Assembly: GCF_019048525.1 (NCBI RefSeq)
Contig: NZ_CP077369.1
Location: forward strand, 2,480,001-2,544,000
Length of the DNA stretch: 64,000 nt
Direction of reading: 5' to 3'
Source: Acinetobacter lwoffii
Lineage (GTDB): Bacteria; Pseudomonadota; Gammaproteobacteria; Pseudomonadales; Moraxellaceae
Position 1 is the first letter of the stretch. Every line of letters begins with the position of its first letter. A model generated the notes under the pieces. The model was not told the origin of the DNA. It made no database searches and saw only the letters and a list, made by a program, of their open reading frames with translations. The position numbers and the translations under genes are program-made. Positions 1 to 9,075 of the stretch are shown piece after piece.

Positions 1-71
1 TGATGAGATCTGCACGGTTATTTAACAGTCTTGATTTACTACCCTATTTCTTCACAATGAATGAGCAATAA
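1..71 (+). CDS. Possible 3' end of a CDS entering from the left edge
   Basis: One plus-strand frame is open from the window edge to a TAA at 69-71. Its last residues read RLFNSLDLLPYFFTMNEQ. Only about 23 codons are visible, so neither the family nor the reality of the gene can be judged. The 147 bases that follow, up to the end of mobA, are AT-rich and show no further gene. Confidence 0.25.
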   Translation, partial: MRSARLFNSLDLLPYFFTMNEQ

Positions 72-218
72 GTGTTCCAACTTTGCACAAATTTATGTTT
101 AATGAATATTAATGGGTAATATTTGTTCTTTTTTAGTCCAAAAGTTCGCTCGAAAAATAAAAAAAGCAATATTTTGGTGAACCAGAATATGATAATTCGA
201 CTTTTAGCATTTTAAACG

Positions 219-845
219 CTAGAGAAAGTTAAGCTGTTGATGCTGCTGTAGCTCGTCAAATGAATTAATACTGTGAAAAAACAGGGCACGATTTTTAAAG
301 CTTGCCCGCTGCATGTGCATGTCAGCAAAACAGAGTTTTAAACTGTGCTGATCATTTTCAAGATGTTGTATAAGAGTGGGTAAGCTGCTGCGTTTCATCA
401 GACAGAATGGAAACAATGCCTTTTCATTGATTTCAACTACCGCCACTTCAGATAAAGGATGTCGTTGCAGGGCCTGATGTAAACGTGAAATGACTTTTTT
501 GGGAATATAGGTCACATCACAGGGTACGAACAGCACATAATCAGATTGTACATGTGACCAAGCACTCTTCATGCCCATCAATGGTCCCTGAAAACCGGGT
601 TCATCGTCCTGATAAAAGTCGATCGAAGGAATCATCCGTTTATAAATGGAGTGATCCCGATGACTATTGACCCAAACTTTGCTTGCCCGGGACTTCAACT
701 GCTGATGGATTTTAATGAGCTGGATTTCATCATCAAATTTGTGCAGCAATTTATTGATGCCATTCATGCGCCGCGCTAAACCTCCGGCCAGGATCACCAC
801 ATCAGTTTCCGGATAAGACACCGTCTTCATCACTCTTCTTTTCAT
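219..845 (-). CDS. mobA: Molybdenum cofactor guanylyltransferase MobA
   Basis: MobA transfers GMP from GTP to molybdopterin, giving the guanine-dinucleotide cofactor that NasA-type nitrate reductases need. The 208-residue product has the family's N-terminal nucleotide-binding signature LAGGLARRMNGINKLL (about residues 20-35) and a central FVPCDVTYIP segment with the metal-binding Asp, and its length is normal for MobA. The start ATG overlaps the nasA stop in an ATGA junction, so the two are probably translationally coupled and the cofactor enzyme is made with its client. An internal ATG five codons in (MKTVSYPETD) is an alternative start. The end of the nitrate operon is here; I see no strong terminator after it. 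Confidence 0.9.
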   Translation of the reverse strand: MKRRVMKTVSYPETDVVILAGGLARRMNGINKLLHKFDDEIQLIKIHQQLKSRASKVWVNSHRDHSIYKRMIPSIDFYQDDEPGFQGPLMGMKSAWSHVQSDYVLFVPCDVTYIPKKVISRLHQALQRHPLSEVAVVEINEKALFPFCLMKRSSLPTLIQHLENDQHSLKLCFADMHMQRASFKNRALFFHSINSFDELQQHQQLNFL

Positions 846-3619
846 TCTATGTACTCCGTCTGGCAGGCTTTAATCAGGCCTCTAATTTCTGGCAAACATG
901 AACCACAATTTCCTCCGGCTTTTAGACATGCAGTTACCTGTTTTTCATGCGTGATATTTTTATCTTTAATGGTTTGAATAATTCGGTTCTTACCGACCTT
1001 AAAACAGCTACAGACTAATGGCCCTTCACTATTTCCCATCGACATGGCCTGACCTGCCAGCAATGCTTTACGATGTAATGCACTCAGACGTTCACGTCTA
1101 AACAGGCCTGCCACCCAGTCACGATCTGGCAATAGTGCCGCCGGTGCGATATAAAAACTGGCAATTAACTGGCCATCCTGAAGCACCACACTATGACTGA
1201 TATGCGCCGTTTGATCTTCGAGATTCAGCCATTCAAAGCTTTCATCATCAAAGGCTAACAGGCTCTTGATCTGCCCGGTGATATCAGAAAAACGGCGCCG
1301 GTCTGCCAGTTCATACCGGATGGCCTGAGTGGTTTGAGTTTTGCTCCACCACACCGTATTTTTAATCATGGTCTGGATTTTCTGCTCAAAGCCTTCCCGT
1401 ACATACAGCACGCCCTGCCACTGGGTATAAAATGGCTGGATCATCACCGGAGTATGCTTAAATTCTGGCTCGCCGGAAATCGGGTCAACCACCGGATTCA
1501 CCACTTTGCCAATCCGCGCATCGGATGCAAACTGGTCGTTCCAGTGAATCGGTGCAAAAATCTGGCCACGTCGTATATTTTGTGAAAATTGCACACGGAG
1601 TACACAACTTCCCCAAGCGGATTTCACCTCGACCAGCTCGGCATCTTTCAGGCCATACTTCAGTGCATCTTGCGGATGCAGCTCGCAATAAGGCTCGGCA
1701 CGATGCTGGGACAAACTGGCAGATAATCCGGTACGGCTCATGGTGTGCCATTGATCGCGAATGCGTCCAGTATTCAGGATCAGAGGATATTCAGCAGAAA
1801 TAGCATGTACCGGATCGGCTGCAACTGTTGGCACCAATCTGGCTTTGCCATCTGCATGGCTAAACTGGCCTTGACTAAATAGTTGATCAACCTGATAAAC
1901 TTCTTGCTTATCCCAGACTGGCCACCGAATCGGTGTTAGATTCTGATATTCCGCAAAACCGAGATGAGTTAAACCTTGCAGGTTGAAATAGCGAAAATTC
2001 GGTGTATCTTCACGTTGCGAAAGCGAACTATTCTGATAGGCAGATAAACGGGCATGTTCCAGAAAAATGTCATGACTGTTGTTAAAGTCAAAACCGCGAA
2101 AACCTAAGACCTGAGCCACCCGGGAAATGGCCCACCAGTCTGCTTTAGCTTCACCCGGAGCCGGCAAAAAAGCCTTTTGCCGGGAAATACAGCGCTCCGA
2201 ATTGGTGACTGTGCCATCTTTTTCGCCCCAACCCAGTGCCGGTAACAGTACATCGGCATATTGCGTGGTATCGGTGTTGAGACAAATATCGGAGACCACC
2301 ACAAATTCACACTTCTCCAGAGCGCGTTTAACCTGATCTGCATCGGGCAAACTCACGATCGGATTGGTGGCCATAATCCAGATGGCTTTGATTTTCCCGC
2401 TTTCCACCGCTTGAAATAAATCGACTGCTTTTAATCCGGGCTGCCGCGCGATGACCGGGCTTTGCCAGAAATCCTGCACCAGTTGCTGATGTTGCGGATT
2501 ATCCAAATCCAGATGACTGGCCAGCATATTGGCCAGCCCACCGACCTCCCGTCCGCCCATCGCATTCGGCTGTCCGGTCATGGAAAAAGGTGCCGAACCG
2601 GGTTTGCCTATTTTTCCTGTCAATAAATGACAGTTGATAATGCTATTGGCTTTGTCTACTCCTTGAGAGGATTGGTTTACGCCCATGGAAAACAGGCTCA
2701 TGATTTTTTCGTTCTGGGCAAATTTCTGAAAAAATAAGGTTAATTTTTCAATAGCAATACCGGTACGTTTTGCCACGCTTTCAAGTGATGACTCTGTCGA
2801 GCTACTGGCAAGCGCCTGCTCCAGACCTTGAGTATGGTGTGTAACAAAATCCAGATCGGCATGACCATTTTGCTGAAGATATTGCAACAAGCCATTAAAC
2901 AGCGCGACATCCTGACCTGGTAAAATCGGCAAGTGTAAGTCTGCCGCTTCACAGGTTGCGGTAAAGCGTGGATCAATCACTACCACGAATAAATCCCGCT
3001 CTTCTTTGGCTTTCATAATGCGCTGATAAAGCACCGGATGGCACCAGGCGGTATTGGATCCGACCAGAACCACCATTTCTGTCTGCTCAAAATCTGTATA
3101 GCTGGCCGGTACCAGATCTTCGCCAAAAGCCCGTTTATGCGCTGCCACAGCAGATGACATGCACAGTCTTGAATTGGTATCAATATTGGCAGTACCGAGA
3201 TAGCCCTTTACAAACTTGTTCACCACATAATAGTCTTCAGTCAAAAGCTGGCCGGAGACGTAAAAGGCGATGCTGTCACGTCCATACTGATCAATATATT
3301 GCTGAAATTTATTGGCAATACTTGAAATAGCATGATCCCAAGTGCTTATTTGCCGCTGCTCTTTTCGCCCTGTCATCGGATGCAGAAGCCGGGTTTTTAA
3401 GCCAAGTGTATCGGCAAGATGACTGCCTTTAATACACAACTTGCCCAAGTTCGCAGGATGCTGAACATCGCCTTCAACCTGAACCTTTTCACCCATAGGG
3501 GTTTGGCTTACATGCGCGATGACACCACAGCCTACTCCACAATAAGGACAGGTCGTCTGAGTGGTTTTTATTTGGGATTCAGTAGAGCTATGTAGTTCCA
3601 TAACCGGAATACTATTCAT
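842..3619 (-). CDS. nasA: Assimilatory nitrate reductase, molybdopterin catalytic subunit (NasA)
   Basis: This cytoplasmic enzyme reduces nitrate to nitrite for assimilation. The 925-residue protein opens with a [4Fe-4S] motif (Cys24, 27, 31 and 62, within TCPYCGVGCGV and LGKLCIKG), followed by the bis-MGD molybdopterin domain and the MopB C-terminal domain (about 600-720). The last 65 residues carry a BFD-like [2Fe-2S] domain (CSCFKVG, then CLKAGGNCGSC), the NasA layout in which electrons enter through an extra cluster. AAGGAG lies about 10 bases before the ATG. It overlaps mobA by 4 bases and is 182 bases downstream of the NirD-oxidoreductase gene, with a palindromic repeat between them. 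There is no twin-arginine signal, which fits assimilation rather than periplasmic respiration. Confidence 0.93.
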   Translation of the reverse strand: MNSIPVMELHSSTESQIKTTQTTCPYCGVGCGVIAHVSQTPMGEKVQVEGDVQHPANLGKLCIKGSHLADTLGLKTRLLHPMTGRKEQRQISTWDHAISSIANKFQQYIDQYGRDSIAFYVSGQLLTEDYYVVNKFVKGYLGTANIDTNSRLCMSSAVAAHKRAFGEDLVPASYTDFEQTEMVVLVGSNTAWCHPVLYQRIMKAKEERDLFVVVIDPRFTATCEAADLHLPILPGQDVALFNGLLQYLQQNGHADLDFVTHHTQGLEQALASSSTESSLESVAKRTGIAIEKLTLFFQKFAQNEKIMSLFSMGVNQSSQGVDKANSIINCHLLTGKIGKPGSAPFSMTGQPNAMGGREVGGLANMLASHLDLDNPQHQQLVQDFWQSPVIARQPGLKAVDLFQAVESGKIKAIWIMATNPIVSLPDADQVKRALEKCEFVVVSDICLNTDTTQYADVLLPALGWGEKDGTVTNSERCISRQKAFLPAPGEAKADWWAISRVAQVLGFRGFDFNNSHDIFLEHARLSAYQNSSLSQREDTPNFRYFNLQGLTHLGFAEYQNLTPIRWPVWDKQEVYQVDQLFSQGQFSHADGKARLVPTVAADPVHAISAEYPLILNTGRIRDQWHTMSRTGLSASLSQHRAEPYCELHPQDALKYGLKDAELVEVKSAWGSCVLRVQFSQNIRRGQIFAPIHWNDQFASDARIGKVVNPVVDPISGEPEFKHTPVMIQPFYTQWQGVLYVREGFEQKIQTMIKNTVWWSKTQTTQAIRYELADRRRFSDITGQIKSLLAFDDESFEWLNLEDQTAHISHSVVLQDGQLIASFYIAPAALLPDRDWVAGLFRRERLSALHRKALLAGQAMSMGNSEGPLVCSCFKVGKNRIIQTIKDKNITHEKQVTACLKAGGNCGSCLPEIRGLIKACQTEYIE

Positions 3620-3721
3620 TGCTGCTGTGCTCCTTAATCATCCAAATTCACGTGTTTCACCAAATCTCTGATATCTAGTTTTTACAGGTTTGATTTAAAT
3701 ATTTTCTATATCTCAAAAGTT

Positions 3722-3793
3722 TTAATCCTCCCCAACCCTCCTTTAGCAAAGGAGGGAGGTTCCCCTCTTTTTCAAAGAGGGTTTGGAGGAGGT
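3722..3793. repeat. Palindromic intergenic repeat, CTCC/GGAGG type, copy 1
   Basis: Two nested inverted repeats fill the nasA/nirD gap: CCCTCCTTT with AAAGGAGGG, then CCCTCTTTTTC with AAAGAGGG, flanked by AATCCTCC and GGAGGAGG. The same CCTCC/GGAGG design recurs at 49939-50056 and 51292-51361, so this looks like a dispersed family rather than a gene-specific signal. In RNA it would form stable hairpins inside the nitrate operon and could affect mRNA stability or read-through. Confidence 0.7.
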
Positions 3794-3801
3794 TTATCCG
3801 A

Positions 3802-5412
3802 TTACCCTGCCTTTTTTAATGCAAAATCCCGACCAAAAAGCAGTTTGCTGCGGATATTACTAATTGGTGTCTGGTCTGCAATCAGTTCTGCATACCAAGC
3901 CCCATCTTCGGTATCGCCAAATAGCACAGCACCAATGACCTTGTCCTGTTGAATGATGATCCGTTTATAAATCTGACGCTTCTCATCATTCAGCACGATA
4001 TCTTCAAAATCATCCTGAGGTTCAAAATTTCCGGCCGAAAAGACATCACATCCGCTAACCTTGAGTTGGGTCGGAACAGTCGGTGCCTTAAAGGTCAGTC
4101 GGCCATGTTCAGCCAGATGCGTCGCACAGATAAAGGCCTGTCCCCATAATGGCTCAACCAGTCCAAAGGTTTGGCCACGATGCTCAATACATTCACCTAC
4201 CGCATAAATACTCGGGTCATAGGTCTGCATAGTGTCATTCACCAGTACTCCGCGATTGCAGCGTAAGCCAGCCTGTTCAGCCAGGGTTTTATTGGGTCGA
4301 ATCCCGACAGCAAAGACCACCAAATCGGCATCCAGCATTGTCCCGTCTTTTAGCCGCAGTTGAGTCACGTGACCATCCATACCGAGCAGCTCTTCGGTGT
4401 TGGCTTCGGTGATGATCCGGATACCTTTATCTTCAATTGATTTTTTCAGCATTTGACTGGCTTTCATATCCAGCTGACGATCCATAATACGATCCATCAG
4501 GTGCAGCACAGTCACATTCATCCCCTGCTGCTTCAGTCCATAAGCTGCTTCTAGACCCAGCAACCCACCTCCAATCACGACGGCGTTTTGCCTGGTTTTG
4601 CAGTAATCCAGCATGCGGTTAACATCCTGAATATCCCGGAAGCTAATCACGCCTTCAAGTTCAGCACCCGGAATAGGTGGCATGAAGGGTTTGGAACCAG
4701 TGGCGAGAATCAGACGATCATAAGCAACGACTTCGCCTTTTTGGGTGTGGACCTGTTTACGCGAACGGTCGATAGCGATGGCTGCATCCCCAGCAATGAA
4801 TCGAATGCCTTTTTCAGCATACCAGTCGGCTGAATGCAGCATAATTTCGGCAAAGCTTTTCTCACCAGACAATACCGGTGACAACATGATCCGGTTGTAA
4901 TTGCCCCATGGCTCTTCCCCAATCACGGTAATGTCATAACGATCTGGCGCCATATCCAGCAAGTCTTCCAGACAACGCATACCCGCCAGTCCATTCCCGA
5001 TCAGTACCAGTTTTAAGCGCTCTGTGTTTTGACCATTACTGGAAATATAAGTTTTTTGTGGAGTCGGACTCACCAGAACTTTGCCATTTTCAATTCGGGT
5101 TGGAAATACCAGTAATTTCTGCTCTTGTTCTTCCAGACAACGACCGGTCACCAGACTGAAATGCTGCTTGTAAATTGGGGATGCGACTACACGCTCACCT
5201 TGCAGATCACCCAGAATGCCACGTGCCATGACATTGGCCAGACTAAACGGATCCTGATTGCTGAGTGCATAAACCCGCTGTTCCTGACCCACGCGAAAAA
5301 TTGCAATCTGCTGATCTTCAATCAGGGCTGCCACACCGGTATTCGGAGTGATCTCATCCAGATTGCAGACTTCGTACCAGTTCAGTTCGTTCATGTCTTT
5401 TAAAATTGTCAT
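3802..5412 (-). CDS. nirD: NirD-like domain fused to FAD/NAD(P) oxidoreductase (nitrate/nitrite reductase electron transfer)
   Basis: Residues 1 to about 110 resemble NirD, the small subunit of NADH nitrite reductase. They are Rieske-like in fold, but I do not see the paired Cys-His cluster ligands. From about residue 130 a class-I pyridine-nucleotide disulfide oxidoreductase follows, with FAD site LVLIGNGLAGMRCLEDL, NAD site AVVIGGGLLGLEAAYGL and a C-terminal FAVGIRP/AVGECIEH segment. It probably passes electrons from NAD(P)H to NasA or NirB. It is 24 bases downstream of nirB. I chose the second ATG (MTILKD) because AGGGAG lies 7 bases before it; the ATG six bases further upstream is almost on top of that site. 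The fusion is a real domain architecture, not a frameshift artefact. Confidence 0.85.
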   Translation of the reverse strand: MTILKDMNELNWYEVCNLDEITPNTGVAALIEDQQIAIFRVGQEQRVYALSNQDPFSLANVMARGILGDLQGERVVASPIYKQHFSLVTGRCLEEQEQKLLVFPTRIENGKVLVSPTPQKTYISSNGQNTERLKLVLIGNGLAGMRCLEDLLDMAPDRYDITVIGEEPWGNYNRIMLSPVLSGEKSFAEIMLHSADWYAEKGIRFIAGDAAIAIDRSRKQVHTQKGEVVAYDRLILATGSKPFMPPIPGAELEGVISFRDIQDVNRMLDYCKTRQNAVVIGGGLLGLEAAYGLKQQGMNVTVLHLMDRIMDRQLDMKASQMLKKSIEDKGIRIITEANTEELLGMDGHVTQLRLKDGTMLDADLVVFAVGIRPNKTLAEQAGLRCNRGVLVNDTMQTYDPSIYAVGECIEHRGQTFGLVEPLWGQAFICATHLAEHGRLTFKAPTVPTQLKVSGCDVFSAGNFEPQDDFEDIVLNDEKRQIYKRIIIQQDKVIGAVLFGDTEDGAWYAELIADQTPISNIRSKLLFGRDFALKKAG

Positions 5413-5436
5413 TTTCATTCTCCCTGACTGTGGTAT

Positions 5437-7983
5437 TTAGGCTTCAACCACTGGAATACGGTTTAAATCACGTTCAGCTTCTGTCTTTGGACGAATCTGG
5501 CCACGTACAGGCGCAAACTGAATATGCGGGTCATTCTGCTCGGCTACTTTGGCATTAATAAAAGTCTTAAAGCGTTTGCGCACTTCAGGATCTTCAATCG
5601 CAGTGCGCCATTCATCCTGATAAGTGCCAATCACATGCTGCATACGGCTTTCCAGTTCAGCGGCAATGCCGAGCGAATCATGCACAATGACATCTTTCAG
5701 ATAGTCCAGCCCACCTTCCATATTGTCACGCCACACACTGGTGCGCTGCAGACGGTCTGCTGTCTGGATATAGAACATAAAGAAGCGGTCGATATATTTG
5801 ATGAGTGTGGGAGTATCCAGATCCGAGGCGAGCAGTTCAGCATGGCGCGGTTTCATGCCGCCATTTCCGCATACATATAGATTCCAGCCTTTTTCCGTGG
5901 CAATGACACCGACATCCTTGCTCTGTGCTTCTGCACATTCACGGGTACAGCCGGATACTGCCATTTTGGTTTTATGGGGTGAACGCAGGCCTTTATAACG
6001 ATTTTCCAGGAAAATCGCCAAGCCGACAGAATCATCGACTCCAAAACGGCACCAGGTACTACCCACACAAGATTTCACCGTACGTAAGGATTTGCCGTAA
6101 GCATGTCCGGACTCGAAACCGGCATTGATCAGTTTTTCCCAGATTTCAGGCAGTTGATGTACCTGCGCACCAAACATGTCAATTCGTTGTCCGCCCGTGA
6201 TTTTGGTATATAGACCATAATCTTTGGCGATCTGACCGATGGTAATCAGACCATCCGGGGTAATCTCGCCGCCTGCCACACGTGGCACAATCGAATAGGA
6301 ACCATCTTTCTGGATATTGCCGAGGTAGTAGTCGTTACTATCCTGCAAACCGGCATGACTTGGTTTCAGAACAAAATCATTCCAGCAGGATGCCAGAATA
6401 TTGGCTACAGTCGGTTTACAGATATCACAGCCCATGCCGTGCCCATGTTGCTGAATCAGGTCAGAGAATGTCTTGATCTCATGCACACGAACCAGGTGAT
6501 ACAGTTCCTGACGTGAATAGGCAAAGTGTTCACACAGGTGATTGTTCACCGTGACACCCTGACGCTGTAATTCAGATTTGAGAACCTGCGTTACCAGTGG
6601 CGCACAGCCACCGCACGCTGTTGCAGCCTGCGTGCATTTTTTCAATGCACCCAATGAAGTCGCACCGCCATCAATGGCTGAACAGATATCAGCTTTGGAA
6701 ACGTTATTACAGGAACAGATGGTCGCACTGTCAGGCAATAAATCGATGCCACTGCCACCTGATTTGGAGGTTGACTGATCAAAGCCCGGCATGATCAGGC
6801 TTTCCGGTTGCTCCGGTACAGCCAGACCATTTAGCATCATTTGCAGGAGATCACTATATTCTTTGGCACAGCCCACCAGCACCGCGCCCAGCAGCTTGGT
6901 CTTGTCTGCTGACACCACGATTTTTTTATAAACCTGCGCCGCTTCATCAGCATAGAAATAGCTCAAGGCCCCTGGGGACATAGCATGTGCATCACCAATA
7001 GAGGCAACATCCACCCCCATCAGTTTGAGTTTGGTGCTCATGTCTGCACCAGCGAATGCATGACTTTCTTGGCCTAGGACATGTTTTGCCGCGATCCGCG
7101 CCATGTCATAGCCTGGTGCAACCAGACCATAAATTTTATTGTCCCAAAGTGCACATTCACCAATGGCATAAATGTCCGGATGTGAGGTCTGGCAATAATC
7201 ATTAATGATGATGCCGCCACGCTCACCAATCAGTAAACCACTTTGGCGCGCCAGTTCATCACGCGGACGAATGCCGGCCGAGAACAGGATGATATCGGTT
7301 TCAAGCACCGAACCGTCTCCGAACTTCATTACATGCTGAGTGCTGTCACCATCTTCAATACTTGACGTGGCCTTTTGAGTATGTACCTTGACACCAAGGT
7401 CTTCAATTTTAGAGCGCAGTACCCGGCCGCCCAGATCATCAATCTGCACCGCCATCAGACGCGGAGCAAATTCTACGACATGAGTTTCCAGATTCAGATC
7501 TCGCAGGGCTTTCGCTGCTTCCAGCCCTAGCAAGCCGCCGCCAATCACTACGCCAGTTTTGGCATTCAGACTGGCTGCACGAATGGCATCCAGATCTTCA
7601 ATGGTACGATAAACAAAGCAATTCTGACGGTCATTGCCCGGGATTGGTGGCACAAAGGCATAAGAACCGGTAGCGAGAATCAACTTGTCAAAACTCAGCA
7701 CATCACCCTGGCTGGTGGTGACGGTTTTATGGAGCTGATCAATTTCAACCGCTTTAGTATTAAGTCGCAAATCAATGCCATAAGCATCGGCAAAATCACT
7801 ACGACACAGACTCAGATCCTTGACCGACTTGCCGCTGAAATATTCGGTCAAATGTACCCGGTCATAAGCTAAATGTGGCTCTTCTGCCAAAATGGTCAGC
7901 TCAATGTCATCACCGGCCTGTTCCAGTACAGATTCGATGAATTTATGCCCCACCATGCCATGCCCAATCATGAGAATTTTCAT
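5437..7983 (-). CDS. nirB: Nitrite reductase [NAD(P)H] large subunit
   Basis: Six-electron reduction of nitrite to ammonium in the cytoplasm. Domains in order in the 848-residue product: FAD/NAD oxidoreductase (about 1-400, with VVIGGGLLGLEAAKAL); BFD-like [2Fe-2S] domain (about 425-475, CSCNNV and CGGCAP); a second Cys-rich segment (GCDICKP, about 530); ferredoxin-like half-domain; and the siroheme/[4Fe-4S] domain with SCVGSTWCRFG and VSGCTRECAEAQ supplying the four Cys ligands. The length is typical. GGAG lies 7 bases before the ATG. It is the first gene of the minus-strand nitrate operon and is preceded by a leader of about 280 bases and a sigma-54 promoter, so nitrogen limitation plus NasT-dependent read-through is the likely control. 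Confidence 0.94.
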   Translation of the reverse strand: MKILMIGHGMVGHKFIESVLEQAGDDIELTILAEEPHLAYDRVHLTEYFSGKSVKDLSLCRSDFADAYGIDLRLNTKAVEIDQLHKTVTTSQGDVLSFDKLILATGSYAFVPPIPGNDRQNCFVYRTIEDLDAIRAASLNAKTGVVIGGGLLGLEAAKALRDLNLETHVVEFAPRLMAVQIDDLGGRVLRSKIEDLGVKVHTQKATSSIEDGDSTQHVMKFGDGSVLETDIILFSAGIRPRDELARQSGLLIGERGGIIINDYCQTSHPDIYAIGECALWDNKIYGLVAPGYDMARIAAKHVLGQESHAFAGADMSTKLKLMGVDVASIGDAHAMSPGALSYFYADEAAQVYKKIVVSADKTKLLGAVLVGCAKEYSDLLQMMLNGLAVPEQPESLIMPGFDQSTSKSGGSGIDLLPDSATICSCNNVSKADICSAIDGGATSLGALKKCTQAATACGGCAPLVTQVLKSELQRQGVTVNNHLCEHFAYSRQELYHLVRVHEIKTFSDLIQQHGHGMGCDICKPTVANILASCWNDFVLKPSHAGLQDSNDYYLGNIQKDGSYSIVPRVAGGEITPDGLITIGQIAKDYGLYTKITGGQRIDMFGAQVHQLPEIWEKLINAGFESGHAYGKSLRTVKSCVGSTWCRFGVDDSVGLAIFLENRYKGLRSPHKTKMAVSGCTRECAEAQSKDVGVIATEKGWNLYVCGNGGMKPRHAELLASDLDTPTLIKYIDRFFMFYIQTADRLQRTSVWRDNMEGGLDYLKDVIVHDSLGIAAELESRMQHVIGTYQDEWRTAIEDPEVRKRFKTFINAKVAEQNDPHIQFAPVRGQIRPKTEAERDLNRIPVVEA

Positions 7984-8263
7984 ATCTGCACTCCAACTAT
8001 TGTTTTTTTAAAGATGATAAAAAGCCGCATATCACGTCTAGGCATTGATATGTCTGCTGATTGAATATGTTGTAAATACCGCAACCCAGCGCTTTGTAAT
8101 GCTGGAGGAAGGGTTGAAACGCTTGTGCGTTTTGTATTGCTGAACAACTGACCATGTCATTTATCCTGTGCTGAACGAAATACCAATCACACTCCTTGAA
8201 AGTGCAATTACGATCAGAACGGACATCGTTGGCCGTTGTTAGTATTGAAAGTCATCTTTGACG
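7984..8263 (-). promoter_or_regulatory. Long structured leader of nirB, candidate NasT antitermination target
   Basis: A sigma-54 start near 8263 would give an untranslated leader of about 280 bases. Reading the minus strand it contains a hairpin at 8117-8132 (AAACGC, loop ACAA, GCGTTT), a longer one at 8082-8115 (CAACCC...CCAGC with GCTGG...GGGTTG), and a hairpin at 8028-8052 (CATATCA/TGATATG) followed by CGGC and a T run, resembling a terminator. NasT homologues are ANTAR proteins known to bind leader hairpins and prevent termination ahead of nitrate genes, and nasT is divergent next door. I could not find a convincing pair of hexanucleotide loops with the classical ANTAR A1/G4 pattern, so the binding site is inferred only. 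Confidence 0.5.
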
Positions 8264-8273
8264 ATTTAATAAA

Positions 8274-8289
8274 TGCAGAAATCGTGCCA
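8274..8289 (-). promoter_or_regulatory. Sigma-54 promoter for nirB operon
   Basis: Read on the minus strand the site is TGGCACGATTTCTGCA, matching the consensus TGGCACG-N4-TTGCW at all but one position, with GG and GC ten bases apart. The start should lie near 8263. TGCAC half-sites in the shared region at about 8377 and 8413 could be NtrC-type enhancer elements serving both divergent promoters, but that is weak. Confidence 0.78.
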
Positions 8290-8425
8290 ACTTTTCCAAT
8301 AAGAAAACGCCTTATTTCAGGCAGATGATGTACCTAAATGCTTCATTTTGATGAGCTATCAGCTGGAATCCCTAAAGCTGTGCACTAAATTGAACAGAAA
8401 AATAGAATTTTATGCACCAATTTAA

Positions 8426-8441
8426 TGGCATGTTTTTTGCT
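8426..8441 (+). promoter_or_regulatory. Sigma-54 promoter for nasT-nasS
   Basis: TGGCATGTTTTTTGCT matches the -24/-12 consensus with one mismatch (T for C at position 6) and has correct GG-N10-GC spacing. The predicted start near 8452 leaves about 35 bases before the nasT ATG. It faces away from the nirB promoter 137 bases to the left, so the regulator and structural operons share one control region. Confidence 0.75.
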
Positions 8442-8486
8442 TTATTCCTGCTTGAATATTCCTTAGGCCTTACTTGAAAATATTCC

Positions 8487-9065
8487 ATGTCCAAATTACG
8501 AATTGCTCTTATTGATGATGATCTGGAGCGCGCCCAATTCATCCAAGAATCCTTACTTTCACATGATTTTCAGGTGGTGGCCTGTTTAATCCTGAATGAC
8601 CTGAATATGGTACATGTTAAGGGTATTCATGCAGATGTGATCCTGCTGAATATGGATCATCCGCATCGGGATATTATTGAAAGCTGTGTCAGCCAATATG
8701 AACTTCCGACCGTGCTGTTTACCCAGAACTCCAACAAAGACACCATCAAAAGTGCGATTGATGCCGGAATCACGGCCTATATTGTCGATGGTATTGATCC
8801 CACCAAATTAGAAAGCATTCTGGAAATTTCAATTGAACAGTTTCGCAAGCATAAAAAGCTGCTGAATGATTTAAAAGAAACCCAGGACAAGCTGATTGAC
8901 CGTAAAGATATCGATAAAGCCAAAGCCCTGCTCATCCAGCTACATGCCTTAACGGAAGAACAAGCTTTTGCTTTATTGCGTAAAAATGCCATGAGTCACC
9001 GGATTACCATTGGTGAAATGGCCAGACGCTTACTGGATGCACAGAAGCTGTTACTGGGCCAATAA
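8487..9065 (+). CDS. nasT: ANTAR-domain antitermination response regulator NasT
   Basis: The 192-residue protein has an N-terminal receiver-like domain (IALIDDDLERAQFIQESL; about 1-120) and a C-terminal ANTAR RNA-binding helical domain (about 130-190; KDIDKAKALLIQLHALTEEQAFALLRKNAM is split across it). NasT relatives bind leader RNA and stop premature termination of nitrate genes, while NasS holds NasT inactive when nitrate is absent. The neighbouring gene, 10 bases downstream, encodes the NasS-like partner, and nirB is divergent. The receiver retains acidic residues near its start, but NasT activity in known systems is set by NasS binding rather than phosphorylation. Confidence 0.9.
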   Translation: MSKLRIALIDDDLERAQFIQESLLSHDFQVVACLILNDLNMVHVKGIHADVILLNMDHPHRDIIESCVSQYELPTVLFTQNSNKDTIKSAIDAGITAYIVDGIDPTKLESILEISIEQFRKHKKLLNDLKETQDKLIDRKDIDKAKALLIQLHALTEEQAFALLRKNAMSHRITIGEMARRLLDAQKLLLGQ

Positions 9066-9075
9066 GGAAAAGCAT

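Noticed and set aside
7984..8263. A firm two-hairpin ANTAR target in the nirB leader
   Set aside because: Hairpins exist but I could not find the paired hexaloops with the usual A1/G4 pattern, so only a general leader is reported.
9010..9075. Upstream start for the NasS-like gene inside nasT
   Set aside because: No ribosome-binding site; AAGGAAAAGC precedes the ATG at 9076, where the family-like sequence begins.
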